This document shows positions 1-4,905 of a stretch of DNA of 5,906 nucleotides, piece by piece (position 1 is the first letter of the stretch; every line of letters starts with the position of its first letter). The stretch comes from CAXCDZ01 sp963981525 (GTDB lineage: Bacteria > Patescibacteriota > Microgenomatia > UBA1400 > UBA12108), in the NCBI GenBank assembly GCA_963981525.1, contig CAXCDZ010000050.1, forward strand, positions 1 through 5,906, in the 5' to 3' direction. Made by a program: the position numbers and the translations under genes. The notes under the pieces were generated by a model. The model worked only from the letters and a program-made list of their open reading frames with translations. It had not been told where the DNA came from and did no database searches.

Positions 1-187
1 CCATTAGCTCTGGACCAGTTAATCCCAGTCCGCCTGGGTAATTCTCTATCTCAGTCGTCTTGGTCAATTGTCCACCAGGCTCCTTGCCCGCATAGATCGT
101 GGTCTCAATCTCAGCACGAGACGTATAGATCGCAGCCGAGTATCCTGCAGGTCCTGATCCGATGATGGCAATTTTATGTTTATTCAT
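1..187 (-). CDS. trxB: Thioredoxin reductase, N-terminal part (cut by window edge)
   Basis: The first 62 codons, read from an ATG at 187, encode the FAD-binding start of a thioredoxin reductase. This cytoplasmic flavoenzyme uses NADPH to reduce thioredoxin. The dinucleotide-binding loop GSGPAG sits at residues 10-15, and the highly characteristic GGQLTKTTEIENYPGG stretch of TrxB follows at about residues 37-52. The redox-active CxxC and the NADPH domain would lie beyond position 1. The family is usually about 300-320 aa, so roughly four fifths is missing because of the window, not a mutation. No Shine-Dalgarno sequence precedes the ATG. The AT-rich leader instead holds a TATAAT about 10 nt upstream, so the mRNA may have almost no leader. 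It lies downstream of trxA on the same strand, separated by one copy of the 144-bp structured repeat. Identification is firm. Confidence 0.95.
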   Translation of the reverse strand, partial: MNKHKIAIIGSGPAGYSAAIYTSRAEIETTIYAGKEPGGQLTKTTEIENYPGGLGLTGPELM

Positions 188-197
188 AGTATTAATT

Positions 198-225
198 ATT
201 ATAAATCAATTACCGCGGTTGACAC
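198..225 (-). promoter_or_regulatory. Possible trxB promoter with near-leaderless start
   Basis: On the minus strand a perfect TATAAT lies at 203-198. The expected start point about 7 nt further on (near 191) would leave only 3-4 nt before the trxB ATG at 187. The best -35 candidate is GTGTCA (225-220), which matches TTGACA at 4 of 6 positions with a 16-nt spacer and lies inside the arm of repeat copy A. The -10 is convincing and the -35 weak. The absence of any Shine-Dalgarno sequence agrees with a very short leader. Confidence 0.5.
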
Positions 226-350
226 TATGTCTCATCAAGTTGTAGATTTTTCACAGGCCGGCTGGGCCGAGAATAAAGATAAATTTTTCAGCAGAAAAAT
301 ATTATCGGTCTACGTTTGAGGAGATCATAGTACAACCATATGCGTAATTT
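207..350. repeat. Structured intergenic repeat, copy A
   Basis: This is one of three related ~144-bp imperfect palindromes in the window. The outer arms pair as AATTAC with GTAATT, then GC with GC opposite an ATAT bulge, then GGTTG-a-CACTATG with CATAGT-a-CAACC. A second helix forms between 231-246 and 309-323. Inside are a GGCC/GGCC hairpin (256-259 with 265-268) and a long hairpin GATAAATTTTTC-AGCA-GAAAAATATTATC in two arms (278-289 and 294-306). The copy starts 8 nt after the trxA stop and ends about 20 nt before the trxB ATG. It has one extra base in the small-hairpin loop compared with the other copies. No target-site duplication is obvious and no T-tract follows the stem, so it is not a standard intrinsic terminator. 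Its function is unknown. Confidence 0.85.
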
Positions 351-358
351 ATTCATTA

Positions 359-688
359 TTACTTTGCTTCTTCCATAAGCGACTCATACATCGGCTTACC
401 AGCAAATCCAACTTTGCGCCCCACTTCTTCCCCACCCTTAAACATAATCACTGTAGGAATACTCATCACACCGTACTTACTGGCTACTGCCTTATTATCG
501 TCCACATTTAGCTTACCGATCACAGTCTTGCCCACTAGCTCATCTGCCATCTCATCTATCACTGGTCCCGCCATCTGGCATGGTCCACACCACGGTGCCC
601 AAAAGTCCACCATCACAGGTTTGTCAGACTTGATTACCAATTCGTCAAAATTGTCATCAGTAAATATTATTGTGTTGGCTCCTGCCAT
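359..688 (-). CDS. trxA: Thioredoxin
   Basis: A 109-aa protein, the same length as E. coli thioredoxin. It is a cytoplasmic disulfide reductant recharged by thioredoxin reductase, whose gene follows. The active site WCGPC is at residues 33-37 (C34, C37), the buried Asp is D28 in VDFWAPW, and the cis-proline is P78 in SIPT; all are canonical. I chose the ATG at 688 because AAGGGGG, a strong Shine-Dalgarno, ends about 4 nt upstream. The in-frame TTG at 703 would add five residues (MQGGN) and would translate that Shine-Dalgarno, so it is unlikely. The gene starts 29 nt after the csoR-type repressor stop and probably shares its transcript, so thioredoxin may be controlled by that repressor. The stop TAA is followed 8 nt later by repeat copy A. 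Confidence 0.96.
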   Translation of the reverse strand: MAGANTIIFTDDNFDELVIKSDKPVMVDFWAPWCGPCQMAGPVIDEMADELVGKTVIGKLNVDDNKAVASKYGVMSIPTVIMFKGGEEVGRKVGFAGKPMYESLMEEAK

Positions 689-701
689 ATTGCCCCCTTG
701 C

Positions 702-719
702 AACTGCCTGTTTGCAGTT
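702..719 (-). other. Small stem-loop between repressor and trxA
   Basis: AACTGC and GCAGTT form a perfect 6-bp inverted repeat with a 6-nt loop. It overlaps the repressor's TAA stop and ends about 5 nt before the thioredoxin Shine-Dalgarno. It could tune expression or mRNA stability of trxA relative to the repressor. A stem this short can occur by chance and no T-run follows, so it is not a terminator. Confidence 0.3.
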
Positions 720-954
720 AACTAAATTTAAATAATTTTTTTAATAGCTTATCTAGCTTATCACGATCCTTATCTCTGTCACACGCTACCACTTCACTCG
801 TCAAGATCTCTTTTCCGACTCCTGATAGAGCTTCCCTAACTGCCGCAATCTGCATTACAACATCCGAACACTCTCGGCACTCGTCATACATCTTGATAAT
901 CCCATCCACTTGCCCACGTATTCTTAATAGTCGTTTAGATACTTGATCTGCCAT
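718..954 (-). CDS. CsoR/CstR-family transcriptional repressor with a non-canonical sensor site
   Basis: A 78-aa all-helical repressor of the CsoR/RcnR/FrmR/CstR family (DUF156). The helix-1 DNA-binding signature RLLRIRGQVDGIIKMY is at residues 8-23, followed by CSDVVMQIAAVREAL at 29-43. The family's two conserved cysteines are present as C29 and C58, spaced 29 residues apart as in M. tuberculosis CsoR (C36/C65). The position of the copper-ligand His (H61 there, four residues before the second Cys) is E54 here. A further Cys, C26, gives CxxC with C29. Cu(I)-sensing CsoR proteins use Cys-His-Cys, whereas persulfide-sensing CstR uses only the Cys pair. A thiol or reactive-sulfur sensor is therefore a reasonable inference, with an altered metal site as the alternative. 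Its own promoter carries a family-type operator, so it probably represses itself and trxA. Family assignment is firm; the inducer is not. Confidence 0.92.
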   Translation of the reverse strand: MADQVSKRLLRIRGQVDGIIKMYDECRECSDVVMQIAAVREALSGVGKEILTSEVVACDRDKDRDKLDKLLKKLFKFS

Positions 955-960
955 TCGTAT

Positions 961-989
961 AATATACCCCTACGGGGTATACCTGTCAA
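961..989 (-). promoter_or_regulatory. Strong sigma70-type promoter of the repressor-trxA unit, predicted leaderless
   Basis: On the minus strand a perfect -35 TTGACA (989-984) is separated by exactly 17 nt from the -10 TATATT (966-961). The usual +1, seven nt past the -10, falls on position 954, the A of the repressor's ATG. The transcript is therefore predicted to be leaderless, and there is no Shine-Dalgarno sequence or room for one. The spacer is occupied by the operator palindrome. The promoter begins 9 nt downstream of repeat copy B. Confidence 0.85.
963..981. promoter_or_regulatory. CsoR/CstR-type operator palindrome
   Basis: TATACCCC-TAC-GGGGTATA is a perfect 8-bp inverted repeat with a 3-nt centre. 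It matches the TACCC...GGGTA G-tract operators known for the CsoR/CstR family. It fills the spacer between -35 and -10 and overlaps the -10, so a bound tetramer would block RNA polymerase. This supports negative autoregulation of the adjacent repressor gene. Confidence 0.88.
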
Positions 990-997
990 GCATTGTC

Positions 998-1142
998 CAA
1001 TCACTGCAGTTGACACTATGTCTCATCAAGTTGCTGAGCCATCGCAGCACGACGGTGCGAGATTGCAGGTGAAATTTTCAGCAGAAAATTATTACCGGTC
1101 ACGGCGTTTGAGGAGATCATAGTGCAACTATCTGCGTGATTG
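998..1142. repeat. Structured intergenic repeat, copy B
   Basis: The outer arms are CAATCAC (998-1004) and GTGATTG (1136-1142). They are followed inward by GC/GC opposite an ATCT bulge, then AGTTG-a-CACTATG paired with CATAGTG-CAACT. The small hairpin is GCAC-gacg-GTGC (1047-1058). The AT-rich hairpin is GGTGAAATTTTC-AGCA-GAAAATTATTACC (1068-1079 and 1084-1096). Here the basal pairs are GGT/ACC instead of the GAT/ATC of the other copies, and the upper stem has changed by the same amount on both sides. The sequence at 1032-1070 is the most diverged of the three copies, yet the fold is kept. The copy begins 2 nt after the TGA stop of the CcdA-like gene and lies just upstream of the repressor promoter. 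Confidence 0.85.
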
Positions 1143-1144
1143 AA

Positions 1145-1876
1145 TCAACTCATTACCAACCATACCCCCATCGCGAGCAACACTATTGCCAGCGACAAAT
1201 GCATCCATTTCTTTGCCTTATGCTCCCACTCCTTGACGTCCAACAACCTCTTCCCTCTCCAAACAATCACCAGCACTACAATCAGAGGTAGCACAAATAA
1301 GAAGTTGTAATACAAGAAATACAGCACCACGAGTGGTAGTGCCATCCCAGATTGGGAAAGAATCGTCGCCGTCCCGACATAGATCGGCAGTGAGCACGGA
1401 GTCTCCAAAAGTGTCACAAGTATTCCCAATACTACTGTTGCCGGATAGTTCACCTTCTCAATCAGTCCCATTAATTTATCTTTGGACGCTGTTGGGATCC
1501 GCAGATGTGGCCCACCCTCAATACCCAAAAAGTCCTTAAACTGGATAGCTCCTGCTATAAGCAGTCCCACTCCCACCACCAGGTTAAGCACTCTCGCTCC
1601 CCCTGTCAGATCAAGCGTACTCACCAGAGAATATAGCCCCAGACCTACGATCATATACGTCACAAACACAGTTAGGATATAGAGAATGCCAGTCTTGACC
1701 ATTCTCTCCGGCTTCTTCCCAAATGTCAGGAGGTAGCCCAGTAGCATCACCATCATCCCGATTGCACACGGATTAACCCCGTCCACGAGTCCCGCTACTG
1801 TAATGAGGGGTAACGACAACACTCCCTCTTTTCCAGCCAGATAACACGCAATTCTTGTACACTCTGCTATTGCCAT
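1145..1876 (-). CDS. ccdA: CcdA/DsbD-type membrane thiol:disulfide transporter
   Basis: A 243-aa, roughly six-span membrane protein of the CcdA/DsbD transmembrane family. Such proteins carry electrons from cytoplasmic thioredoxin across the membrane to extracytoplasmic thiol proteins. The two redox cysteines sit in the expected places: C37 in GVNPCAIGMMV within the first membrane segment, and C161 in LLETPCSLPIY in the fourth. Each is next to a Pro, as the family requires. Other hydrophobic spans lie near residues 63-85, 95-112, 176-203 and 223-243. The length fits stand-alone CcdA rather than the three-domain DsbD. The ATG at 1876 has an AGGA 8 nt upstream, and the gene begins 22 nt after the lgt stop, so it is cotranscribed. 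No extracytoplasmic partner (DsbC, CcmG or ResA type) is visible. Thioredoxin and its reductase are two units downstream and are its logical electron donors. Confidence 0.9.
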   Translation of the reverse strand: MAIAECTRIACYLAGKEGVLSLPLITVAGLVDGVNPCAIGMMVMLLGYLLTFGKKPERMVKTGILYILTVFVTYMIVGLGLYSLVSTLDLTGGARVLNLVVGVGLLIAGAIQFKDFLGIEGGPHLRIPTASKDKLMGLIEKVNYPATVVLGILVTLLETPCSLPIYVGTATILSQSGMALPLVVLYFLYYNFLFVLPLIVVLVIVWRGKRLLDVKEWEHKAKKWMHLSLAIVLLAMGVWLVMS

Positions 1877-1898
1877 AGTGGTAATCCTAACACAACTT

Positions 1899-2585
1899 CT
1901 AGTCCCAGACTTTCCTCTCTCGCCTTACCAGAATGATCCCTCCCAATATCATCATCCCCACCCCCACCACAGCTGCCACCGCCATCTCCCCTACCACCCA
2001 ATTATTCTGCCTCAAAGGCTCCAGCATCACCCTAATTAATCCGTATCCTACAAGATATCCTCCGAATGTACTCCCCCTCACCCTTCGCTTATACATCATA
2101 TATAACACTCCAAATAATATAATATTTAGTACACTCTCATAAAGAAAAATCGGCTGCTTATCCCAGATACTCCCCCCACTTGCGACCCCCCACAACTCAT
2201 CATTGGCATAGTTTCCCCATCTCCCGATCGCCTGCCCTAGTGGCGCCACAAGTGCAAAAATATCAGCAAGCAAGAAAAACTCTTCCGCGAACTTCACTTC
2301 CATTCTCTTAGCTCTAATCATCGCAAACACAACTAACCCTAGTATCGCTCCAATGATTCCTCCCCAGATTCCCAGTCCTCCGTTCTGGATCAATATCAGC
2401 TCATTTGAGTTAGTCATATAGTACTCCCACTGATCAATAGCATGGTACATCCTCGCCCCCACAATCCCGGGCACGATCATGTACCACAACCCACTCCAGA
2501 GAGGTAACTTACCCTTACTCACACGCTCCGCCACAGATATCGCCACCGCCATTCCTATCCCAATAATGAGTCCGTACCAATGCAT
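1899..2585 (-). CDS. lgt: Prolipoprotein diacylglyceryl transferase
   Basis: Lgt is a membrane enzyme that moves a diacylglyceryl group from phosphatidylglycerol to the lipobox Cys of prolipoproteins, the first step of lipoprotein maturation. The family signature GRWGNYANDELWG is at residues 121-133, including the essential Arg (R122) and Asn (N125). GARMYHAI is at 43-50, QNGGLGIWGGIIG at 67-79, QPIFLYES at 144-151, and a C-terminal YGLIRVMLEPLRQ holds the late Arg and Glu. The His of the E. coli HGGLIG motif (H103) is Trp (W74), a variant I recall from actinobacterial-type Lgt. At 228 aa it is short beside E. coli Lgt (291 aa) but looks complete, with about seven spans. The ATG at 2585 lies 2 nt after the upstream stop with GGTGG 7 nt before it. 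A TTG at 2600 would add five residues. LspA is not in the window. Confidence 0.93.
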   Translation of the reverse strand: MHWYGLIIGIGMAVAISVAERVSKGKLPLWSGLWYMIVPGIVGARMYHAIDQWEYYMTNSNELILIQNGGLGIWGGIIGAILGLVVFAMIRAKRMEVKFAEEFFLLADIFALVAPLGQAIGRWGNYANDELWGVASGGSIWDKQPIFLYESVLNIILFGVLYMMYKRRVRGSTFGGYLVGYGLIRVMLEPLRQNNWVVGEMAVAAVVGVGMMILGGIILVRRERKVWD

Positions 2586-2587
2586 CT

Positions 2588-3196
2588 TTACGCCACCCAA
2601 AAACTAAATATCACAAACAACGCACTCACCGCGTACATCAGGACCAATTGCTCCTCCATCCGCACTGTCCTCCCAATCTGCCAGAACAGTCGCTCATTCA
2701 ATCGCTGTGAATCTATTTTTTGCAATCTCCAAGCATCAATTAGAATATGTAACATAAGCCCCATCACCACTCCCTTCCCGAATAATCCAGCAGTCGAGGT
2801 AAGTGCAAAAAACGCCAGTAACACCCAGACCACCATAAATAGAGCAGAGCGGAAGGTCAGTTTGTTCTGCTCATTTCTCCTTAGGTCCAGGACCGCCAGC
2901 ATATTCACATAATCCTTCTGAGCATAGTGATGTATTACAGTACGCGAAAGCTGCTCATTCGGATAGCTATAGACGTACACTAGGCGGTCTAGAAACAAGA
3001 TCATCACCCCCACTACCACCCCTACGACCCACCATACCCAGGTTAACATCTGAGCAGACAGTGGCCACGTAATCCCGTTCAGCACAAACACAATTAAGGA
3101 GTACCAGATCGCCATCGGCAAATGTGAGGATAAATATCTCTTCATAAACTCATTATTCCTAAATTTATCAATCTGTGCAATCACTCCATAGCTCAT
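2588..3196 (-). CDS. Multi-spanning membrane protein of unknown function
   Basis: I do not recognise a characterised family. From the ATG at 3196 the protein has 202 aa, with a short basic cytoplasmic-looking start. Membrane segments lie at about 27-46, 50-70, 119-136, 139-156 and 183-201, and a polar loop of about 45 residues (72-118) is rich in Arg, Gln and His. Potentially functional polar residues sit in or near membrane segments: D70 (FLDRLVYVY) and H150/D154 in LHILIDAW. The spacing resembles a metal or catalytic pair, but this is inference. The start is uncertain. A GGAGGT lies 15 nt before this ATG, and TTG codons at 3247 and 3238 would lengthen the protein to 219 or 216 aa. The gene ends 2 nt before the lgt ATG, so it is the first gene of a lgt-ccdA operon. 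A similar protein seems familiar from CPR genomes, but this is from memory. Confidence 0.8.
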   Translation of the reverse strand: MSYGVIAQIDKFRNNEFMKRYLSSHLPMAIWYSLIVFVLNGITWPLSAQMLTWVWWVVGVVVGVMILFLDRLVYVYSYPNEQLSRTVIHHYAQKDYVNMLAVLDLRRNEQNKLTFRSALFMVVWVLLAFFALTSTAGLFGKGVVMGLMLHILIDAWRLQKIDSQRLNERLFWQIGRTVRMEEQLVLMYAVSALFVIFSFWVA

Positions 3197-3217
3197 AGAG
3201 CGACGGGTGATACCTCC

Positions 3218-3247
3218 ACTATAGAAGAAATTGAACAAACTTACCAA
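3218..3247 (-). promoter_or_regulatory. Weak candidate promoter for the membrane protein-lgt-ccdA unit
   Basis: On the minus strand TATAGT (3223-3218) follows TTGGTA (3247-3242) with an 18-nt spacer. The start point would be near 3211, giving a 15-nt leader to the ATG at 3196. The -35 lies 5 nt downstream of repeat copy C, mirroring the repressor promoter 9 nt below copy B. Matches are modest (5/6 and 4/6). If the promoter is real, the GGAGGT at 3217-3212 would lie upstream of the transcript start. Confidence 0.35.
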
Positions 3248-3251
3248 CTAA

Positions 3252-3394
3252 CAATCACTGCAGTTTCACTATGTCCCATCAAGTTGTAGATTTTTCGCAG
3301 ACTGACGAGTCGAGAATAAAGATAAATTTTTCAGTAGAAAAATATTATCGGTCTACGTTTGAGGAGATCATAGTGAAACTATTGTGCGTGATTG
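3252..3394. repeat. Structured intergenic repeat, copy C
   Basis: The outer arms CAATCAC (3252-3258) and GTGATTG (3388-3394) lead to GC/GC opposite an ATTGT bulge, then a perfect 12-bp stem AGTTTCACTATG/CATAGTGAAACT. In this copy both arms have changed together, and the 1-nt bulge of copies A and B is gone. The small hairpin is GACT-gacg-AGTC (3300-3311). The AT-rich hairpin occupies 3321-3332 and 3337-3349 with an AGTA loop. The copy starts 1 nt after the TAA of the 97-aa gene and ends just before the membrane-protein unit. Outside the changed pairs it is very close to copy A, for example over 3318-3373 against 275-330. Confidence 0.85.
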
Positions 3395-3395
3395 A

Positions 3396-3689
3396 TTACT
3401 GCTTTACCTTTGTTTTCTTCAACTCCCCCACCTTCCACATAAACAACCTCCCCTTACTCTTAGCATGATCAGCATCCACCACGAATCGTCTGGCTGCCTC
3501 CAATATTTTTCTATCAGTATTTTTGGCCATCCTGATATATAACGACTTGTGAGCCATATCATTTAGGTCGACTGCTAGACGGTACCCATAATCCTGAAAC
3601 TCTCGAGTAATATACTTCCCATCCTTCTTGGGCTCATACTTACTGAGGATATCCCCTAGTAGTGTGGGTTGTATTTTTTTCTTCTGCAT
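3396..3689 (-). CDS. Small basic conserved-looking protein of unknown function
   Basis: A 97-aa soluble protein with no membrane segment, Lys/Arg-rich at both ends (MQKKK at the start, KKTKVKQ at the end). The central part is well ordered: GDILSKYEPKKDGKYITREF at 12-31, then QDYGYRLAVDLNDMAHKSLYIRMAKN at about 32-57, a helix-like stretch to residue 75, and KSKGRLFMWKVGELKK at 77-92. The charge pattern would suit nucleic-acid binding, but I see no named motif. I recall similar small proteins in CPR genomes without an assigned role. The ATG overlaps the last base of the MFS stop codon (TAATG) and has no good Shine-Dalgarno, so translation is probably coupled to the transporter gene. It is the last gene of its unit, ending 1 nt before repeat copy C. 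Confidence 0.85.
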   Translation of the reverse strand: MQKKKIQPTLLGDILSKYEPKKDGKYITREFQDYGYRLAVDLNDMAHKSLYIRMAKNTDRKILEAARRFVVDADHAKSKGRLFMWKVGELKKTKVKQ

Positions 3690-4903
3690 TATTTTAGGTT
3701 ACTTTCTCGCGCCTGCACTATCGACATCAACACCCACACACTCGCACTCACAAACAACAGCTCTCTCCACACTCCGTACCACGCCCCCACTATCCACAAC
3801 AAACTCATCACAATCACCCCGATCGAATAAGTCATCTGCTTATATGTGTAATATGCTATCTCATGCATTCTCTTGGCTCCCAGCACATCATAGTCCCCTT
3901 TCACATTCCGCCACGTCGTCCCAAACACACTCGTCCCACCATCTAGAAGTAAAATAGAACTAACATTTCCCACAAATAATCTCGCAAGCCACGCGATAGA
4001 TGTTCCAACCGCAGCAATCGAGAACATTACCTCATCTTCCAGTCCATGTTTCTTATATAACTTGTCAAAAACTACTCCAGAAACGTACCTCACCACAATC
4101 GAAATAGCAGTAATAAGGGAGAATATCCCTCCTAGTGACGAGTACCCTATTCCCATCAGAAATATCGCAAGTGGCCAAACCAAACCAATCGCATAATCAT
4201 CCATTGCCCCAGCCACACTCCCCACTGCCTGATGAAAAAATCTCCTGTCAGTCAGCCATTTCAGGTATCCTCGCAAGCTCACTCCATTCCTATGCACATG
4301 ATGAGGCATAGAAAATAGAGGCGCTGCAGATAATAGAAGAATCACTCCAGCCGCCATATACACACTCGAGAATCCCCATCTCTCAATCATCAGTCCTGCC
4401 GAGATCGGACCCAAGACTCCTGCCACCCGCTCAAGTACCGCCAACCACCCCATCTGCTTCCCTACCGAACTTGACTTACTCTCGATCGCAATCACGCTCC
4501 CCCTGGCAATCCAATAAAACGGGACCGAGAGACCCATCATCACTGCAGCAAGCACTAGATAGCGATAGTCATACTCCGCCATCCTCAAGCTATATAGATA
4601 CACCGCAAGCATCATCACACTCGTCATCACACTCCACCGGAATCCAATCCTCTCTATTATCTTAGCTGACGGAATGTCAACTAATAACGTAATGCTCCTA
4701 ATCACTAGATAATACACCGCCACACTCACGATTGCATAAGTTGGAGTGCCTAGAATCGGCATCATCAACTTATAAATATAAAGGGGCACAAAGATCCCCA
4801 CCATCGCAAACACCATCGACCGCATCAGCGCATTCAGATAAAATGCCTGCATCCCATCAAAGTGTTTACCATACCTGTGAATATGAGTCCTCATGATTCC
4901 CAT
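3689..4903 (-). CDS. MFS-type transporter, substrate unknown
   Basis: A 404-aa protein with about twelve hydrophobic segments in two halves, typical in size for the major facilitator superfamily. The cytoplasmic loop 2-3 signature is recognisable as DIPSAKIIERIGFRWSV (76-92) and recurs degenerately in the second half as SGVVFDKLYKKHG (275-287), as expected from the internal duplication. The central loop between the halves has a His cluster (HHVHR, 201-205). Charged residues near membrane segments include D235/D236 (AMDDYAIG). Substrate cannot be inferred; export of small molecules is the commonest role for such proteins. The ATG at 4903 is preceded by GGGGAGAG about 8 nt upstream and lies 2 nt after the antiporter stop. 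The final base of its TAA is shared with the ATG of the 97-aa gene. Confidence 0.85.
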   Translation of the reverse strand: MGIMRTHIHRYGKHFDGMQAFYLNALMRSMVFAMVGIFVPLYIYKLMMPILGTPTYAIVSVAVYYLVIRSITLLVDIPSAKIIERIGFRWSVMTSVMMLAVYLYSLRMAEYDYRYLVLAAVMMGLSVPFYWIARGSVIAIESKSSSVGKQMGWLAVLERVAGVLGPISAGLMIERWGFSSVYMAAGVILLLSAAPLFSMPHHVHRNGVSLRGYLKWLTDRRFFHQAVGSVAGAMDDYAIGLVWPLAIFLMGIGYSSLGGIFSLITAISIVVRYVSGVVFDKLYKKHGLEDEVMFSIAAVGTSIAWLARLFVGNVSSILLLDGGTSVFGTTWRNVKGDYDVLGAKRMHEIAYYTYKQMTYSIGVIVMSLLWIVGAWYGVWRELLFVSASVWVLMSIVQARESNLK

Positions 4904-4905
4904 TT

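Noticed and set aside
219..246. Plus-strand promoter in the repeat, with TTGACA in copies A and B
   Set aside because: The TTGACA is part of a paired arm and is replaced in copy C by paired bases. No convincing -10 lies 16-18 nt downstream in copies A and B.
278..306. Intrinsic terminator formed by the AT-rich hairpin of the repeat
   Set aside because: The stem is AT-rich rather than GC-rich, and no T-tract follows it on either strand in any of the three copies. A termination role of the whole element is left open.
998..1142. Integron attC sites separating gene cassettes
   Set aside because: The branched palindrome after stop codons is suggestive, but the required RYYYAAC and GTTRRRY core sites are not found at the ends. 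The intervals hold multi-gene operons with their own promoters, and no integrase gene is visible.
1145..1147. Recoded TGA (Gly, as in some CPR lineages)
   Set aside because: Other genes end in TAA or TAG and have no internal TGA. The CcdA-like protein is complete at this TGA, and reading through would add only about six residues from the repeat.
3302..3315. CTGACGA followed by GTC-GAGAA in copy C, resembling a hammerhead ribozyme core
   Set aside because: The match occurs only in copy C. Copies A and B lack CTGANGA, and those bases form the variable small hairpin. No stem II of proper length or GAAA/cleavage triplet arrangement is present.
3271..3468. Plus-strand reading frame inside repeat copy C starting MSHQVVDFSQ, with similar peptide starts in copies A and B
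   Set aside because: The first codons look alike in all copies (MSHQV). However, copy A has an extra base that shifts the frame, copy B stops after 34 codons, and copy C runs on antisense into the 97-aa gene. No Shine-Dalgarno precedes the ATG. Paired changes preserving stems explain the conservation better than a peptide does.
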